Below are positions 50,061-58,468 of a stretch of 64,000 bases of DNA, piece by piece. This DNA is from Streptomyces sp. AM 4-1-1 (GTDB taxonomy: Bacteria; Actinomycetota; Actinomycetes; Streptomycetales; Streptomycetaceae). Location of the stretch: positions 1,550,001-1,614,000 of the forward strand of contig NZ_CP119145.1 in NCBI RefSeq assembly GCF_029167625.1, written 5' to 3'. Position 1 is the stretch's first letter, and each line of letters begins with the position of its first letter. The translations under genes were made by a program, and so were the position numbers. Below the pieces are notes generated by a model, which saw only the letters and a program-made list of their open reading frames with translations, made no database searches and was not told the origin of the DNA.

Positions 50061-51482
50061 ATGGCCCCTTGGCAGGCCCGACACTGCGCGTGCGGAACAC
50101 GTCTTGCCCGTGACAACCAGGGCGAGTTGTGCGCGGCGTGCCTTCGTGAACGCCCGGCGAGCGCGGTCTCCGCCCCTCCCGACGTCCCCGCCGAGTTCTG
50201 GCAGGCCGACCGTATGTACGAGGCCCTTCAAGCGTGGCACATGGGCCAGGTGTTCTACGCCTACCGCACGCATCCGTGGCACGGCCGACCGCTGTCCCAG
50301 GAAACGCTCGCTGGATGGCTGGGGCTCACCCAGGCCCAACTCAGCCGGATCGAAAACGCTCGAACGCCGCCACAGGATCTTGGCAAGCTCATGAGTTGGG
50401 CGCATGGCCTGCGGATTCCGGGCGGCCTCCTGTGGTTCAGGCTTCGTCGTGGACCACTGCCGGTGCAGCGAACCGTCGAGCGTCCTGATCCACCTGCGCG
50501 TAAGGTCCTGCTCGACATGATCGCTCCTGGTGGCGACTGGTTGCCACTGTCGGACGATGCGCCGCAACACGGTGTCACCGGCTTCGACGGCATGTCGTTG
50601 CGGGCGACAGGCGAGCACCTGCTCCGGACCTTCCTCCATCTGGACGACGAACTCGGTGGTGACAGCCTCTACGTACCGCTCACCAGGTACGTGGCCCGGA
50701 TGGCCGTCAGCGTCAAGGCCAATCCCCGTGCCGGCCTGGCCGCGTACGGGCAGCTGAACCAGATGGTCGGCTGGCTGGCCCTGGACGCCAACAAACACGC
50801 TCACGCCAAGCGCTACTTCGCGACCGCCGTCGAAGTCGGTCACGAAGTCGGCGATCCCGGTCTGGTCACCAGTGCGCTCGGCTACATGAGCTTGCAGGAG
50901 ACGTACCGGGGACGCTCGCAACCCGCGCTTTCACTGGCACAGATGGCATTCGCCGTAACCACTGACCGCCTTACCCCCTTGGCCAGAACAGCCATGGGCG
51001 CGCGCCTGGCGCGGGCGCACGCCGCGCTGGGCGACGACACGTGCCTGCGGGTGCTCGACGCCTTGCAGGCCGGCTTCTCCCAGGCAGGCAGCGACGAGGA
51101 GCCGTCGTACTTTTCCTACATCGACGCCGTGGAGGTCGCCGCCCAACAGGGCGCCTGCTATCTCGACCTGGGCATGGCCGACGAGGCGATCACAGCGGTG
51201 TCGGAAGCCCTCGCACTACTGGGAACGCAGGCACCGCACCGTGCCCGCGACCGGGTGCACTACCTGTCGAGGCTGGCGAAGTGTCACCTCCTCGGTGGTG
51301 AGGTCGAGCGGGCCTGCCAGGTAGGGCACGACGCCCTGGCTCTCAGCCGGACGATCGGGTCGGCACGGATCACGGAACGCCTGAGTGAACTGGACAGCGC
51401 CTTGACCCCCTACGGGCGGCTCCCGTACGTGCAGGAGTTCAAGGAGCTGTTCCGGCTGGTCACCGCCCACACCGGAGTGTGA
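50061..51482 (+). CDS. XRE family regulator with Zn ribbon and TPR-like domain
   Basis: 473 residues; GGAG is 8-10 nt before the ATG. An N-terminal zinc-ribbon-like CACG...CAAC motif (about 9-27) is followed by an XRE helix-turn-helix at about 75-115 (LSQETLAGWLGLTQAQLSRIENARTPPQDLGKLMSWAHGL). Residues 150-470 are helical repeats (ALGYMSLQETYRGRSQPALSLAQMA, ARAHAALGDDTCLRVLDALQAG, VSEALALL), typical of Streptomyces XRE-TPR regulators. It is divergent from the resolvase-fold/ATPase pair with 204 bp between, suggesting one regulatory unit. Its stop is adjacent to the stop of the HAD gene on the other strand. Confidence 0.88.
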   Translation: MAPWQARHCACGTRLARDNQGELCAACLRERPASAVSAPPDVPAEFWQADRMYEALQAWHMGQVFYAYRTHPWHGRPLSQETLAGWLGLTQAQLSRIENARTPPQDLGKLMSWAHGLRIPGGLLWFRLRRGPLPVQRTVERPDPPARKVLLDMIAPGGDWLPLSDDAPQHGVTGFDGMSLRATGEHLLRTFLHLDDELGGDSLYVPLTRYVARMAVSVKANPRAGLAAYGQLNQMVGWLALDANKHAHAKRYFATAVEVGHEVGDPGLVTSALGYMSLQETYRGRSQPALSLAQMAFAVTTDRLTPLARTAMGARLARAHAALGDDTCLRVLDALQAGFSQAGSDEEPSYFSYIDAVEVAAQQGACYLDLGMADEAITAVSEALALLGTQAPHRARDRVHYLSRLAKCHLLGGEVERACQVGHDALALSRTIGSARITERLSELDSALTPYGRLPYVQEFKELFRLVTAHTGV

Positions 51483-52214
51483 TCACCACCCGAGTGCCGC
51501 ACCGCAGTGGCCGGTGAAGTCCCGGAGGCCGGCCAGCACTATGTGGGCTCCGGCTCGGCTCAGCTCCTCGACGGTGCTGCTGCCACTGGCGACCGCTACG
51601 GCCAGCGCCCCGGCGTCCCGGGCGCCGCGGACGTCGTGGGGCGTGTCACCGACGACCACGGTCCGGGTGCCGACGAAGTCGTGACCGTATTTCGCCGCCG
51701 CTCGTTCGCGTGCCCGACGGACCAGATCAGCCCGGTCACTGCCGTCATCTCCGTAACCCCCCACAGCGAAGTCGAGGCCGTCGCCCACCGCCAGCGCGGT
51801 GAGCTTGGTCAGGGCGATGGGGCGGATATTGCCGGTGACCGCAGACTGGACAGCGTTGTGCGTCGCGCAGGAACGCAGTGCTTCCCGCGCACCAGGCAGG
51901 ACGACGCCGATCTCTCGCATCCGGCCCGCCTGCTGTTCGGCGGCCCTCGCCAGCGCGGCGTAGAAGCCGTCGAAGAGGGCTTCCGGTTCATGGACGCCGT
52001 TCAGGCGCAACGTCTCCACCATGATGGCCTGCTCGGTCCGCCCGGACATGTCGGCCAGCGGACCCAGCGGGCGGCCGGTCACGCTCTCGAAGGCTTGGGC
52101 GTAGATGGCGCGACTCACCCCGCCACCGATGCTCACCAGCGTGTGGTCCACGTCCCAGAGAATGAGGTGTCGGCCTGAAGCGGCCTCGCCGGGGGCGGCG
52201 TTGTCCGTAGGCAT
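51483..52214 (-). CDS. HAD-superfamily hydrolase
   Basis: 243 residues from the ATG at 52214. HAD motif [16 protein letters not shown] (here WDVDHT with the nucleophile Asp), motif II in VQSAVTGN, motif III Lys in the KYGHDFVGT region and motif [20 protein letters not shown]. Cap-1 helical insert at about 40-110. It looks like a phosphoglycolate-phosphatase-like or beta-phosphoglucomutase-like enzyme; the substrate is unknown. TACGCT ends 7 nt before the ATG and there is no ribosome site, so the transcript may be leaderless. Convergent with the XRE gene. Confidence 0.88.
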   Translation of the reverse strand: MPTDNAAPGEAASGRHLILWDVDHTLVSIGGGVSRAIYAQAFESVTGRPLGPLADMSGRTEQAIMVETLRLNGVHEPEALFDGFYAALARAAEQQAGRMREIGVVLPGAREALRSCATHNAVQSAVTGNIRPIALTKLTALAVGDGLDFAVGGYGDDGSDRADLVRRARERAAAKYGHDFVGTRTVVVGDTPHDVRGARDAGALAVAVASGSSTVEELSRAGAHIVLAGLRDFTGHCGAALGW

Positions 52215-52492
52215 GGGCGACAGCGTAGAGCGTCGGCTCATCGGCGCCCAGAGCGGTACGGGGCCGTACCGGCTCGCCAGATCGTGGCGCCCCCTCCCAT
52301 GCGCCGACCGGCAAGTGCGCGGTGTCTCGCACAGGTGTGGGACAAGGTGGGACCCGATGCGCTTGATCACCTGAGGAGTGCGTCTTCCCTCTCAGTCGGC
52401 AGGACACTCGACAAGCCCTGCCGTCGCAGGCCAGGAGCGTTTCCCGGGTGTGCGTTCAAGCCTCTGACGGGGGCCCCGTACAGGCGCGAGGC

Positions 52493-52498
52493 TAAACT
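52493..52498 (+). promoter_or_regulatory. -10 TAAACT of map, near-leaderless
   Basis: TAAACT ends 7 nt before the map ATG. With no Shine-Dalgarno visible, transcription probably starts at or just before the ATG. Confidence 0.55.
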
Positions 52499-52505
52499 CG
52501 CTGCC

Positions 52506-53363
52506 ATGTCTGGCCAGTCGCTGCTCGTACCAGGGGAGCTCTCTCCCATCCGTTCCGTACCCGGAAACATCCGGCGTCCCGAGTACGTGGGCAAACCCGC
52601 CCCCACGCCCTACACCGGCCCCGAGGTCCAGGACGCCGACACCGTCGAGCGGATGCGGATCGCGGGGCGGATCGCGGCTCGGGCCATGGAGGAGGCGGCC
52701 AAGCTGATCGCCCCGGGTGTGACCACCGACGAACTCGACCGGGTCGCGCACGACTTCATGGTCGATCACGGCGCCTATCCGTCGACGCTCGGCTACCGCG
52801 GGTTCCCGAAGTCGCTGTGCACCTCGGTCAACGAGGTCATCTGCCACGGCATCCCGGACTCCACGGTGCTGCGGGACGGCGACATCGTGAACCTCGACGT
52901 CACCGCGTACCTCAACGGCGTGCACGGTGACAACAACGCCACGTACCTCTGCGGAGACGTCGACGAGGAGTCCCGGCTGCTCGTCGAGCGCACCCGTGAG
53001 TCACTGAACCGGGCCATCAAGGCGGTCCGCCCCGGGCGGCAGATCAATGTGATCGGGCGGGTCATCGAGTCGTACGCCAAGCGCTTCGGATACGGGGTCG
53101 TGCGGGACTTCACCGGCCACGGCATCAACACCTCGTTCCACTCCGGTCTGATCGTGCCGCACTACGACAGCCCGCACGCCACCACCGTCATGCGGCCCGG
53201 CATGACGTTCACGATCGAGCCGATGCTGACGCTCGGAACGCATGAGTACGACATGTGGGACGACGGCTGGACCGTGGTGACGAAGGACCGGAGGCGGACC
53301 GCGCAGTTCGAGCACACGCTGGTGGTGACCGAGACGGGGGCGGAGATCCTTACTCTCCCGTAA
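52506..53363 (+). CDS. map: Type I methionine aminopeptidase
   Basis: 285 residues. It removes the N-terminal methionine from nascent proteins. The pita-bread fold has the five metal ligands in the usual order: [20 protein letters not shown] (two Asp), [19 protein letters not shown] (His), [10 protein letters not shown] (Glu) and the C-terminal [13 protein letters not shown] (Glu). The 40-residue N-terminal extension ([24 protein letters not shown]) is the actinobacterial type 1c form that docks at the ribosome. A leaderless promoter is likely. Confidence 0.96.
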   Translation: MSGQSLLVPGELSPIRSVPGNIRRPEYVGKPAPTPYTGPEVQDADTVERMRIAGRIAARAMEEAAKLIAPGVTTDELDRVAHDFMVDHGAYPSTLGYRGFPKSLCTSVNEVICHGIPDSTVLRDGDIVNLDVTAYLNGVHGDNNATYLCGDVDEESRLLVERTRESLNRAIKAVRPGRQINVIGRVIESYAKRFGYGVVRDFTGHGINTSFHSGLIVPHYDSPHATTVMRPGMTFTIEPMLTLGTHEYDMWDDGWTVVTKDRRRTAQFEHTLVVTETGAEILTLP

Positions 53364-53430
53364 CTCCCCCTCCAGGAAGGGCCGGACGGGGTCAGGAGAG
53401 AATTCTTACCGACAGGTCGTCGGCAACCAG

Positions 53431-53459
53431 TTGACTTAGGTATGCCTAAGTAGGAAGAT
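53431..53459 (+). promoter_or_regulatory. Iron box inside the heme-oxygenase promoter
   Basis: ACTTAGG-TATG-CCTAAGT (53434-53451) is a 7-bp-armed palindrome matching the DmdR1/IdeR iron box. It overlaps TTGACT (53431-53436), a -35-like hexamer, with GAAGAT (53454-53459) 17 bp later as a -10-like hexamer. Binding of iron-loaded DmdR should block transcription when iron is plentiful. Confidence 0.8.
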
Positions 53460-53558
53460 CGGAGCCATCGGCAAGCGCCGGCGCACCTCGCTGAGCGGTT
53501 GCCGATATTTCCGTCTCTTTCTGGACTTCCCGTCCCCCTCGGTCCCCGGAGGCCCGCC

Positions 53559-54224
53559 TTGGACGCAACCGCCATCGCCACCCCCTTCTCGACGCTGATC
53601 CGCACCGCGTCGCACGAGCAGCACACCGAGGCGGAGACCTCGACCTTCATGAGCGACCTGCTCGGCGGCCGGCTCGGGGTGGACGCGTACACGCGCTACA
53701 CCGAGCAGCTGTGGTTCGTGTACCGCGCGCTGGAGGAGGGCGCGGAGGCACTGCGGAACGACCCGGTCGCCGGTCCCTTCATACAGTCCGAGCTGCTGCG
53801 CACCCCCGAGCTGGAGCGCGACCTGGCGCATCTGCGGGGCGCGGACTGGCGTACGGGCCTGGAGCCGCTGGCCGCGACCGCCGCGTACGCCGACCGGGTG
53901 GCGGAATGCGCCCGCGACTGGCCCGCCGGTTACGTCGCGCACCACTACACCCGTTACCTCGGCGACCTCTCCGGCGGTCAGATCATCCGCGACAAGGCGG
54001 AGAAGACCTGGGGCTTCGCGCGCAAGGGCGACGGGGTGCGGTTCTACGTCTTCGAGGAGATCACCAACCCGGCGTCGTTCAAGCGGGACTACCGCGAGCT
54101 GCTGGACTCGGTGAACGCCGACGACCTGGAGAAGCAGCGCATCGTCGACGAGTGCAAGCGCGCCTTCGCGCTGAACACCGCCGTCTTCCGCGAGCTGGGC
54201 GAGGTCTTCCCGCTCAGCGCCTGA
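53559..54224 (+). CDS. hmuO: Heme oxygenase (HmuO type)
   Basis: 221 residues from a TTG at 53559, with GGAGG 6 nt upstream; no ATG in frame fits as well. It opens the heme ring to release iron, CO and biliverdin, and needs an electron donor. The proximal histidine is in HTEAETSTFMSDLL (about His22), which aligns with corynebacterial HmuO; the distal helix carries YLGDLSGGQIIRDKA. Length equals the family's. The iron box in its promoter ties it to iron starvation. It lies upstream of the heme-uptake genes, separated by the PhzF-like gene. Confidence 0.93.
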   Translation: MDATAIATPFSTLIRTASHEQHTEAETSTFMSDLLGGRLGVDAYTRYTEQLWFVYRALEEGAEALRNDPVAGPFIQSELLRTPELERDLAHLRGADWRTGLEPLAATAAYADRVAECARDWPAGYVAHHYTRYLGDLSGGQIIRDKAEKTWGFARKGDGVRFYVFEEITNPASFKRDYRELLDSVNADDLEKQRIVDECKRAFALNTAVFRELGEVFPLSA

Positions 54225-54265
54225 GCGCGCGGGTCCGGCCGCCCGGCGCGGAGCGCCCGACAGGT

Positions 54266-54308
54266 GAAAGGTCCTCTCGTTCTCCGTACCGGGGCGGGAG
54301 GGCCTTTC
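54266..54308. terminator. Imperfect hairpin between hmuO and the PhzF-like gene
   Basis: GAAAGGTCCTCTCG (from 54266) pairs, with mismatches, with CGGGAGGGCCTTTC ending at 54308, around a 15-nt loop. It sits between convergent genes and may serve both. Confidence 0.55.
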
Positions 54309-54361
54309 GCGTGCCCGGGGACGCGTGAGGGCGCACGGGCACGTCCCGGCGCGCGTGTTCT

Positions 54362-55084
54362 TCAGACACCGATGCCCGTCGGCGGCCCAGCGAGCAGGCC
54401 CTGGCGGGTGCCGCGGCCGTGGACGGCCAGTCGGACGCGGCCCCCTGTCTCGACCGTGCCGTCGGGCGCGGGTGCCGTGATGAGCTGGGAGCCGCGCCCC
54501 TGGCGGACGTTGAGGGCGCGGCCCAGCTCGGCGGTGAGCAGCATCGCCGCGGCACCGGTCGCCTCGTCCTCCGTGACGCCGTCGTCGCGCCTCGGGAAGG
54601 CGCGTGCCCTGACCATGCCCGCCGTCTCGTCCTCCCAGGCCCACACGTACAGCCACCCCTCCCCGGGCGGCGGGCCGGTCAGCGCGTCGACCTCGGCAGC
54701 CGACGCGTACCGTTCCAGCCTGCGCGGCGGCGCCCATTCCGGGCGGGCGGTGATCCAGGTGAACTCACCGTCCTGACGGGCGAACACATCGCCGACGGCC
54801 AGTTCCAGGACCTCCAGGTCGAGCAGCCAGGCCACGCCGACGACCGGATGCCCGGCGAACGGCAGCCGCCGGCCGGGGGTGCGGATGTCGATCCGGCCGC
54901 GTTCGGGGTCGTCGACGAACACCGTCTCGCTGAAGCCGAGTCGGCGGGCGAGCCCCTGCCGGGACGCCTCGTCGGGATACGCACTCCCGTCGCGCACCAC
55001 CCCGAGGGCGTTGCCGTGGCGGCCGTCGGGGCCGCAGAAGACGCGCAGGACATCGATTCCGCCGGGTACGTCGTAGTCGCTCAC
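54362..55084 (-). CDS. PhzF-family epimerase/isomerase-like protein
   Basis: 240 residues from a GTG at 55084 (weak ribosome site). PhzF/DapF-like double hot-dog barrel: an opening VFCGPDGRHGNALGVV, the catalytic-Glu segment LGFSETVFVDDPE, LPFAGHPVVGVAWLL with the GHP motif, and the C-terminal RGSQLITAPAPDGTVETGGRVRL. It is somewhat short for PhzF (usually 260-300). The true reaction is unknown; phenazine synthesis is not implied. It lies between heme oxygenase and the HtaA genes with no evident tie to iron. Confidence 0.85.
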   Translation of the reverse strand: MSDYDVPGGIDVLRVFCGPDGRHGNALGVVRDGSAYPDEASRQGLARRLGFSETVFVDDPERGRIDIRTPGRRLPFAGHPVVGVAWLLDLEVLELAVGDVFARQDGEFTWITARPEWAPPRRLERYASAAEVDALTGPPPGEGWLYVWAWEDETAGMVRARAFPRRDDGVTEDEATGAAAMLLTAELGRALNVRQGRGSQLITAPAPDGTVETGGRVRLAVHGRGTRQGLLAGPPTGIGV

Positions 55085-55107
55085 CCGCGCATTCAAGCAT
55101 CGCGGCG

Positions 55108-55140
55108 AGGGCCGCACCGGCGGTTCGCCGGTGCGGCCCT
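55108..55140 (-). terminator. Strong hairpin terminator downstream of the HtaA gene
   Basis: A perfect 15-bp stem (AGGGCCGCACCGGCG, 55108-55122, with 55126-55140) and a GTT loop, 37 nt after the stop of the HtaA protein gene. Confidence 0.85.
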
Positions 55141-55177
55141 CGTATGTGCCACATGTGCCCGCGGCAGGGGCGGTCGG

Positions 55178-56794
55178 TCAGGCGGTGGTACGGCGCCGAC
55201 GCGCCATCACGACCACGCCGGCGCCGGTCGCCACGACCAGGCCCGAGGCGGCGAGCAGCGCGCCGGTCGGGACGTCAGAGCCGGTCGACGCGAGAGCGCC
55301 CGAGCCGCCGACGGAACCGCCCACCGTGCCGCCGCCGTCCAGCGAGCCGCCGCCCACGGTGCCGCCGTCGCCGGCCGAACCGCCCGCCGAACCGCCGGAC
55401 GTGCCACCGGTCGTCGAGCCGTTGTCGCCCGAACCGCCGGGCAGCTGGGCGTCCTTGTCCAGCGCGACGGTCACCGTCAGGGCGTCGAGCTGCTCGCCCG
55501 CCTGGTACATGCCGCCGAACGCCTTCGTACCGTCGGCGGTGAGCGTCGCGGGGACGCCGGACAGGGTCACCACGCCGCCCTTGGCGGCGAGCTTGCCCGC
55601 CGGGAGCTTGAGATCGGCGACGGCCAGACCGGTGTAGGAGGAGACCTCCTTGGTCTTCCGGTCCTTGGTGGAGACGTCGGCGACGAGCTTGCCCTTGCCT
55701 CCGGCGACGTCGATCCTGACGTTGGTGAGGGAGAGGTCGAGCGTGTAGACGCCGTCCTCCTGGTGGCCGAGGAAGCGCACCTTGCCGCCGAACTTCGCGG
55801 CGAGGACCTGCTGCTTCGCGTCGAAGCTGCCGGTGGCGTCGGGGAAGCGGTAGCCGTCGCCGGAGGCGGTGGCACCGCCGGACAGCTCGACCTTGCCGTT
55901 GGCGATCGGGCCCGTGACGTACGTACGGAAGGACTTCCTGACGCCCCAGTCCATCGTCCCGTTGACGATCGCACCGTCCTCGGCGGCCGGCTTGGTGGCC
56001 GAGACGGACGGGGAGGGGGTCGGGTCCGTGGTGGGCTTCTGCGTCGGGTCCGGCTTGTCCGTCGGCTTCTCGGTCGGCCCGTCCGTCGGCTTCTCGGTCG
56101 GCCCGTCCGTCGGCTTCTCGGTGGGCTTCTCGGTCGGCTTCTGCGTCGGGTCGGGGTCGGCGGGCCGCACGGCGGTCACCGAGAGGGTGGCCGGGTCGAG
56201 CGCGTCGCCCTCCTTGTACTGGCCGTTGAACGCGTCGGAGCCCGCCTTCGTCAGCGTGGCCGGGATGTCCTTGAAGACCATCACACCGTCCGCGCCCTGA
56301 CCGGGCCGCACGGCCGACAGGTCGAGTGCGGCGACCGCGACGTCGTTCTTGGTGCCCTCCGGGGTGGCGACGTCGGCGGTGATCGCACCGTTCGCGCCCG
56401 AGGTGGAGACCTTCACGTCCGTCATCGTGATGTCGAGGACGCCGTCGTGGGCGTAGAAGTTGACGCTGCCGTCGAAGGCGGTGTCGGTGGCGTGGCTGGT
56501 CGTGTCGTACGCGCCCTTGCCCCCCGTGAAGGTGAAGACGCCGTTGCCCGCGGCCTGGGTGACGCCGTCCTTCACGGTGATCTTCCCGCCCGCGAAGGGC
56601 GAGGCGAGGTACTTGCGGAAGGACTCCTTGAAGCCCCAGTCCAGCGTGCCGTCCTTCAGCTCCCACTTCGCTGCGGCGGCGGTGGTACCGGTGCTGTCGG
56701 CGGCGAGGGCCGGAAGGGCGAACGCGGTCGCGCCGAGCGCGGCGGCCGTGGCGACGGCCGCGGCGAGAGCTATGGGGCGGCGGGTGGCTGCCAT
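55178..56794 (-). CDS. Surface heme-binding protein with two HtaA domains and LAxTG sorting signal
   Basis: 538 residues from the ATG at 56794 (GAGGAG 10 nt upstream). A signal peptide comes first (AAAVATAAALGATAFALPALAADS), then HtaA domain 1 (about 40-195, WELKDGTLDWGFKESFRKYLASPFAGG), a PTEKPTD repeat linker (about 215-265) and HtaA domain 2 (about 275-445, NGTMDWGVRKSFRTYVTGPIANGKVELS). A Gly/Ser spacer, the sorting motif LASTG, a membrane helix and RRRR finish the protein. HtaA domains bind hemin at Tyr/His. LAxTG is the class E sortase motif, so the protein should be covalently linked to the wall. Co-directional with 56882-58309. Confidence 0.93.
   Translation of the reverse strand: MAATRRPIALAAAVATAAALGATAFALPALAADSTGTTAAAAKWELKDGTLDWGFKESFRKYLASPFAGGKITVKDGVTQAAGNGVFTFTGGKGAYDTTSHATDTAFDGSVNFYAHDGVLDITMTDVKVSTSGANGAITADVATPEGTKNDVAVAALDLSAVRPGQGADGVMVFKDIPATLTKAGSDAFNGQYKEGDALDPATLSVTAVRPADPDPTQKPTEKPTEKPTDGPTEKPTDGPTEKPTDKPDPTQKPTTDPTPSPSVSATKPAAEDGAIVNGTMDWGVRKSFRTYVTGPIANGKVELSGGATASGDGYRFPDATGSFDAKQQVLAAKFGGKVRFLGHQEDGVYTLDLSLTNVRIDVAGGKGKLVADVSTKDRKTKEVSSYTGLAVADLKLPAGKLAAKGGVVTLSGVPATLTADGTKAFGGMYQAGEQLDALTVTVALDKDAQLPGGSGDNGSTTGGTSGGSAGGSAGDGGTVGGGSLDGGGTVGGSVGGSGALASTGSDVPTGALLAASGLVVATGAGVVVMARRRRTTA
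56057..56140. repeat. 24-bp tandem repeat encoding PTEKPTDG
   Basis: Nearly identical 24-bp units starting at about 56057, 56081 and 56105 encode the linker between the two HtaA domains. Copy number is likely to vary between strains. Confidence 0.75.
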
Positions 56795-56881
56795 GGTCGA
56801 TGGTCTCCTCATGAACGGACGAGCGGAACGAACGGAAGGGGGTCGAGATGGGGTGGTGGCGCGGGGGGTGAGGAAGTGGGG

Positions 56882-58309
56882 TCAGCCGGACTGGCGGGTG
56901 CGGCCCCGGCGGGCCCAGAACACCGCGCCGGCCGCGCCGATGAGCACGACACCTCCGGCGACGGCGGCGTAGGTGCCGGTCCGGGAGTCCGACGAGGTGG
57001 ACGCCGAGGCGGCGGCCGGCGCGGGGGTCGCGGCGGCGCTCTCCTCCACGGGCGGGGCGGACGGTTCGGCGGCGCTGCCCAGGTCGGGCAGGGCGGGGAG
57101 CTTCGCCTTCGTGTCGACGGCGACGGCGAGGGAGACCGGGTCCATCGCGGTGCCCGCCTTGTAGAGGGAGCCGAACGCCTTGGCGCCCCCGGCGGTCAGC
57201 GTCGCGGGTGCCTCGGTGAGGGAGGCGAGGCCGTTCTTCGGCGCGAAGTCCTTCGCGGTGAAGGTGATGAGCGGGACGGCCTTCTCGGTGGTGCCCGCGT
57301 TCACGACGTCCGCGGAGAGCGTGCCCGTGCCGTCCTTCACCCGGACGGCGACCCCGGCCAGGGTCAGATCGAGGCCCTGGGCCCCGGTGAACCGGACACT
57401 GCCCGCGAAGGAGGCGTCGAGGGTCCGCTTCTTCGGGTCGTACGTGCCCTTCCCCTTCGGGAAGCGGAACAGCGCGCCGCCGTCCTGGGCCCCGCCCGCC
57501 AGGGTCCACTTCCCCTGGCCGATCGAGCCGGTGACGTACTCGCGGTAGGTGCGGCGCACACCCCAGTCGACGGCGGCGTCCGTGAAGGCGCCCGCGGTCT
57601 CCTTCGGCTTCGCGCTCTTCTCTGCCGCGTCCTTCTCCGCCTTGTCGCCGGGGGGCTTCGGGGTGTCCCCCTTCTTCCCGGCGGGGGCCGAGGTGTCGAC
57701 GGAGAGGCTGATCGGGTCGAGCGGGGTGCCCGCCGTGTAGTAGCCGGCGAAGGCCCGCGCGCCCTGTGAAGTGAGCGTCGCCGGGATGTTGTTGAGGGCG
57801 ATCGGGGTGGAGCCGCCCCGCATGTCGATCCCGGAGAGACGGAGTGTGGCGAGCGGCACCTGGGAGGCGGAGCTGACACGGCCGCTCCCCCGGTCCTTGC
57901 TGACCATGTCGGCGTAGACCGTGCCGCCTCCACCGCTGATGCGGACGGTGGGGCGGCTGATCGTCAGATCGAGTTCGTACGAGCCGTCGGCCTTCTGGTG
58001 ACCGCGGAAGCGGACGCCGCCGGAGAAACCGGACTGGAAGGCGCCGCTCGCGGGGTCGTAGGAGCCGGTGGCGGAGTGAAAGCGGAACTGGCTTCCACCG
58101 ACCGTGGCGGCTCCCCCGGTGAGGTTCCAACTGCCGTGGGCGATCGGGCCGGTGACATAACTCTGGAACGAGGACTTGATGCCCCAGTCGAGTCGGCCGC
58201 CCTGCACCGTGCGGCTCGCCGCTTGCGCGGCCGTGGCGGGGAGCAGGGCTCCCAGCAGTACGGCGAGAAGCGCGACGGCGAACGCGCGGGCCGGTCTGGA
58301 CGGCAACAT
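56882..58309 (-). CDS. HtaA-domain heme-binding membrane protein
   Basis: 475 residues. Signal peptide (LPSRPARAFAVALLAVLLGALLPATAAQA), HtaA domain 1 (about 36-200, RLDWGIKSSFQSYVTGPIAHGSW), a Lys/Glu-rich linker and HtaA domain 2 (about 245-400, AAVDWGVRRTYREYVTGSIGQGKWTLAGG). A Pro/Ala/Ser spacer, a C-terminal membrane helix and RRGRTRQSG follow, with no LPxTG-type motif. The two domains carry Tyr-x-x-Tyr-like positions expected for hemin. It is divergent from the hmuTUV genes, sharing an iron box at 58337-58355. It probably hands heme to HmuT. Confidence 0.93.
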   Translation of the reverse strand: MLPSRPARAFAVALLAVLLGALLPATAAQAASRTVQGGRLDWGIKSSFQSYVTGPIAHGSWNLTGGAATVGGSQFRFHSATGSYDPASGAFQSGFSGGVRFRGHQKADGSYELDLTISRPTVRISGGGGTVYADMVSKDRGSGRVSSASQVPLATLRLSGIDMRGGSTPIALNNIPATLTSQGARAFAGYYTAGTPLDPISLSVDTSAPAGKKGDTPKPPGDKAEKDAAEKSAKPKETAGAFTDAAVDWGVRRTYREYVTGSIGQGKWTLAGGAQDGGALFRFPKGKGTYDPKKRTLDASFAGSVRFTGAQGLDLTLAGVAVRVKDGTGTLSADVVNAGTTEKAVPLITFTAKDFAPKNGLASLTEAPATLTAGGAKAFGSLYKAGTAMDPVSLAVAVDTKAKLPALPDLGSAAEPSAPPVEESAAATPAPAAASASTSSDSRTGTYAAVAGGVVLIGAAGAVFWARRGRTRQSG

Positions 58310-58336
58310 CAGTACCCCTCCAAGGTCTGGTGGACC

Positions 58337-58355
58337 AGGTAAGGCTAACCTAAGC
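58337..58355. promoter_or_regulatory. Iron box between the HtaA and HmuTUV operons
   Basis: AGGTAAGGCTAACCTAAGC resembles the consensus TTAGGTTAGGCTAACCTAA, with the second half nearly exact (GGCTAACCTAA). One site could control both divergent promoters. Confidence 0.8.
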
Positions 58356-58468
58356 TACGTTCAGCCGTGTCGGTACCCCTACCGTCACATCAACCCCAAA
58401 ACGTCACCCTCCACCGCTGCGGGACGCGGTACGGGCCGGACGAGCAGAACGACAGGACGGTGTGCCCA

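Noticed and set aside
54419..57769. Long plus-strand frame across the PhzF and HtaA genes
   Set aside because: Crosses three real minus-strand genes and has shadow composition (Gly/Arg/Val).
55275..58130. Long second minus-strand frame through both HtaA genes
   Set aside because: Arg/His-rich shifted reading of the HtaA genes; it crosses gene boundaries.
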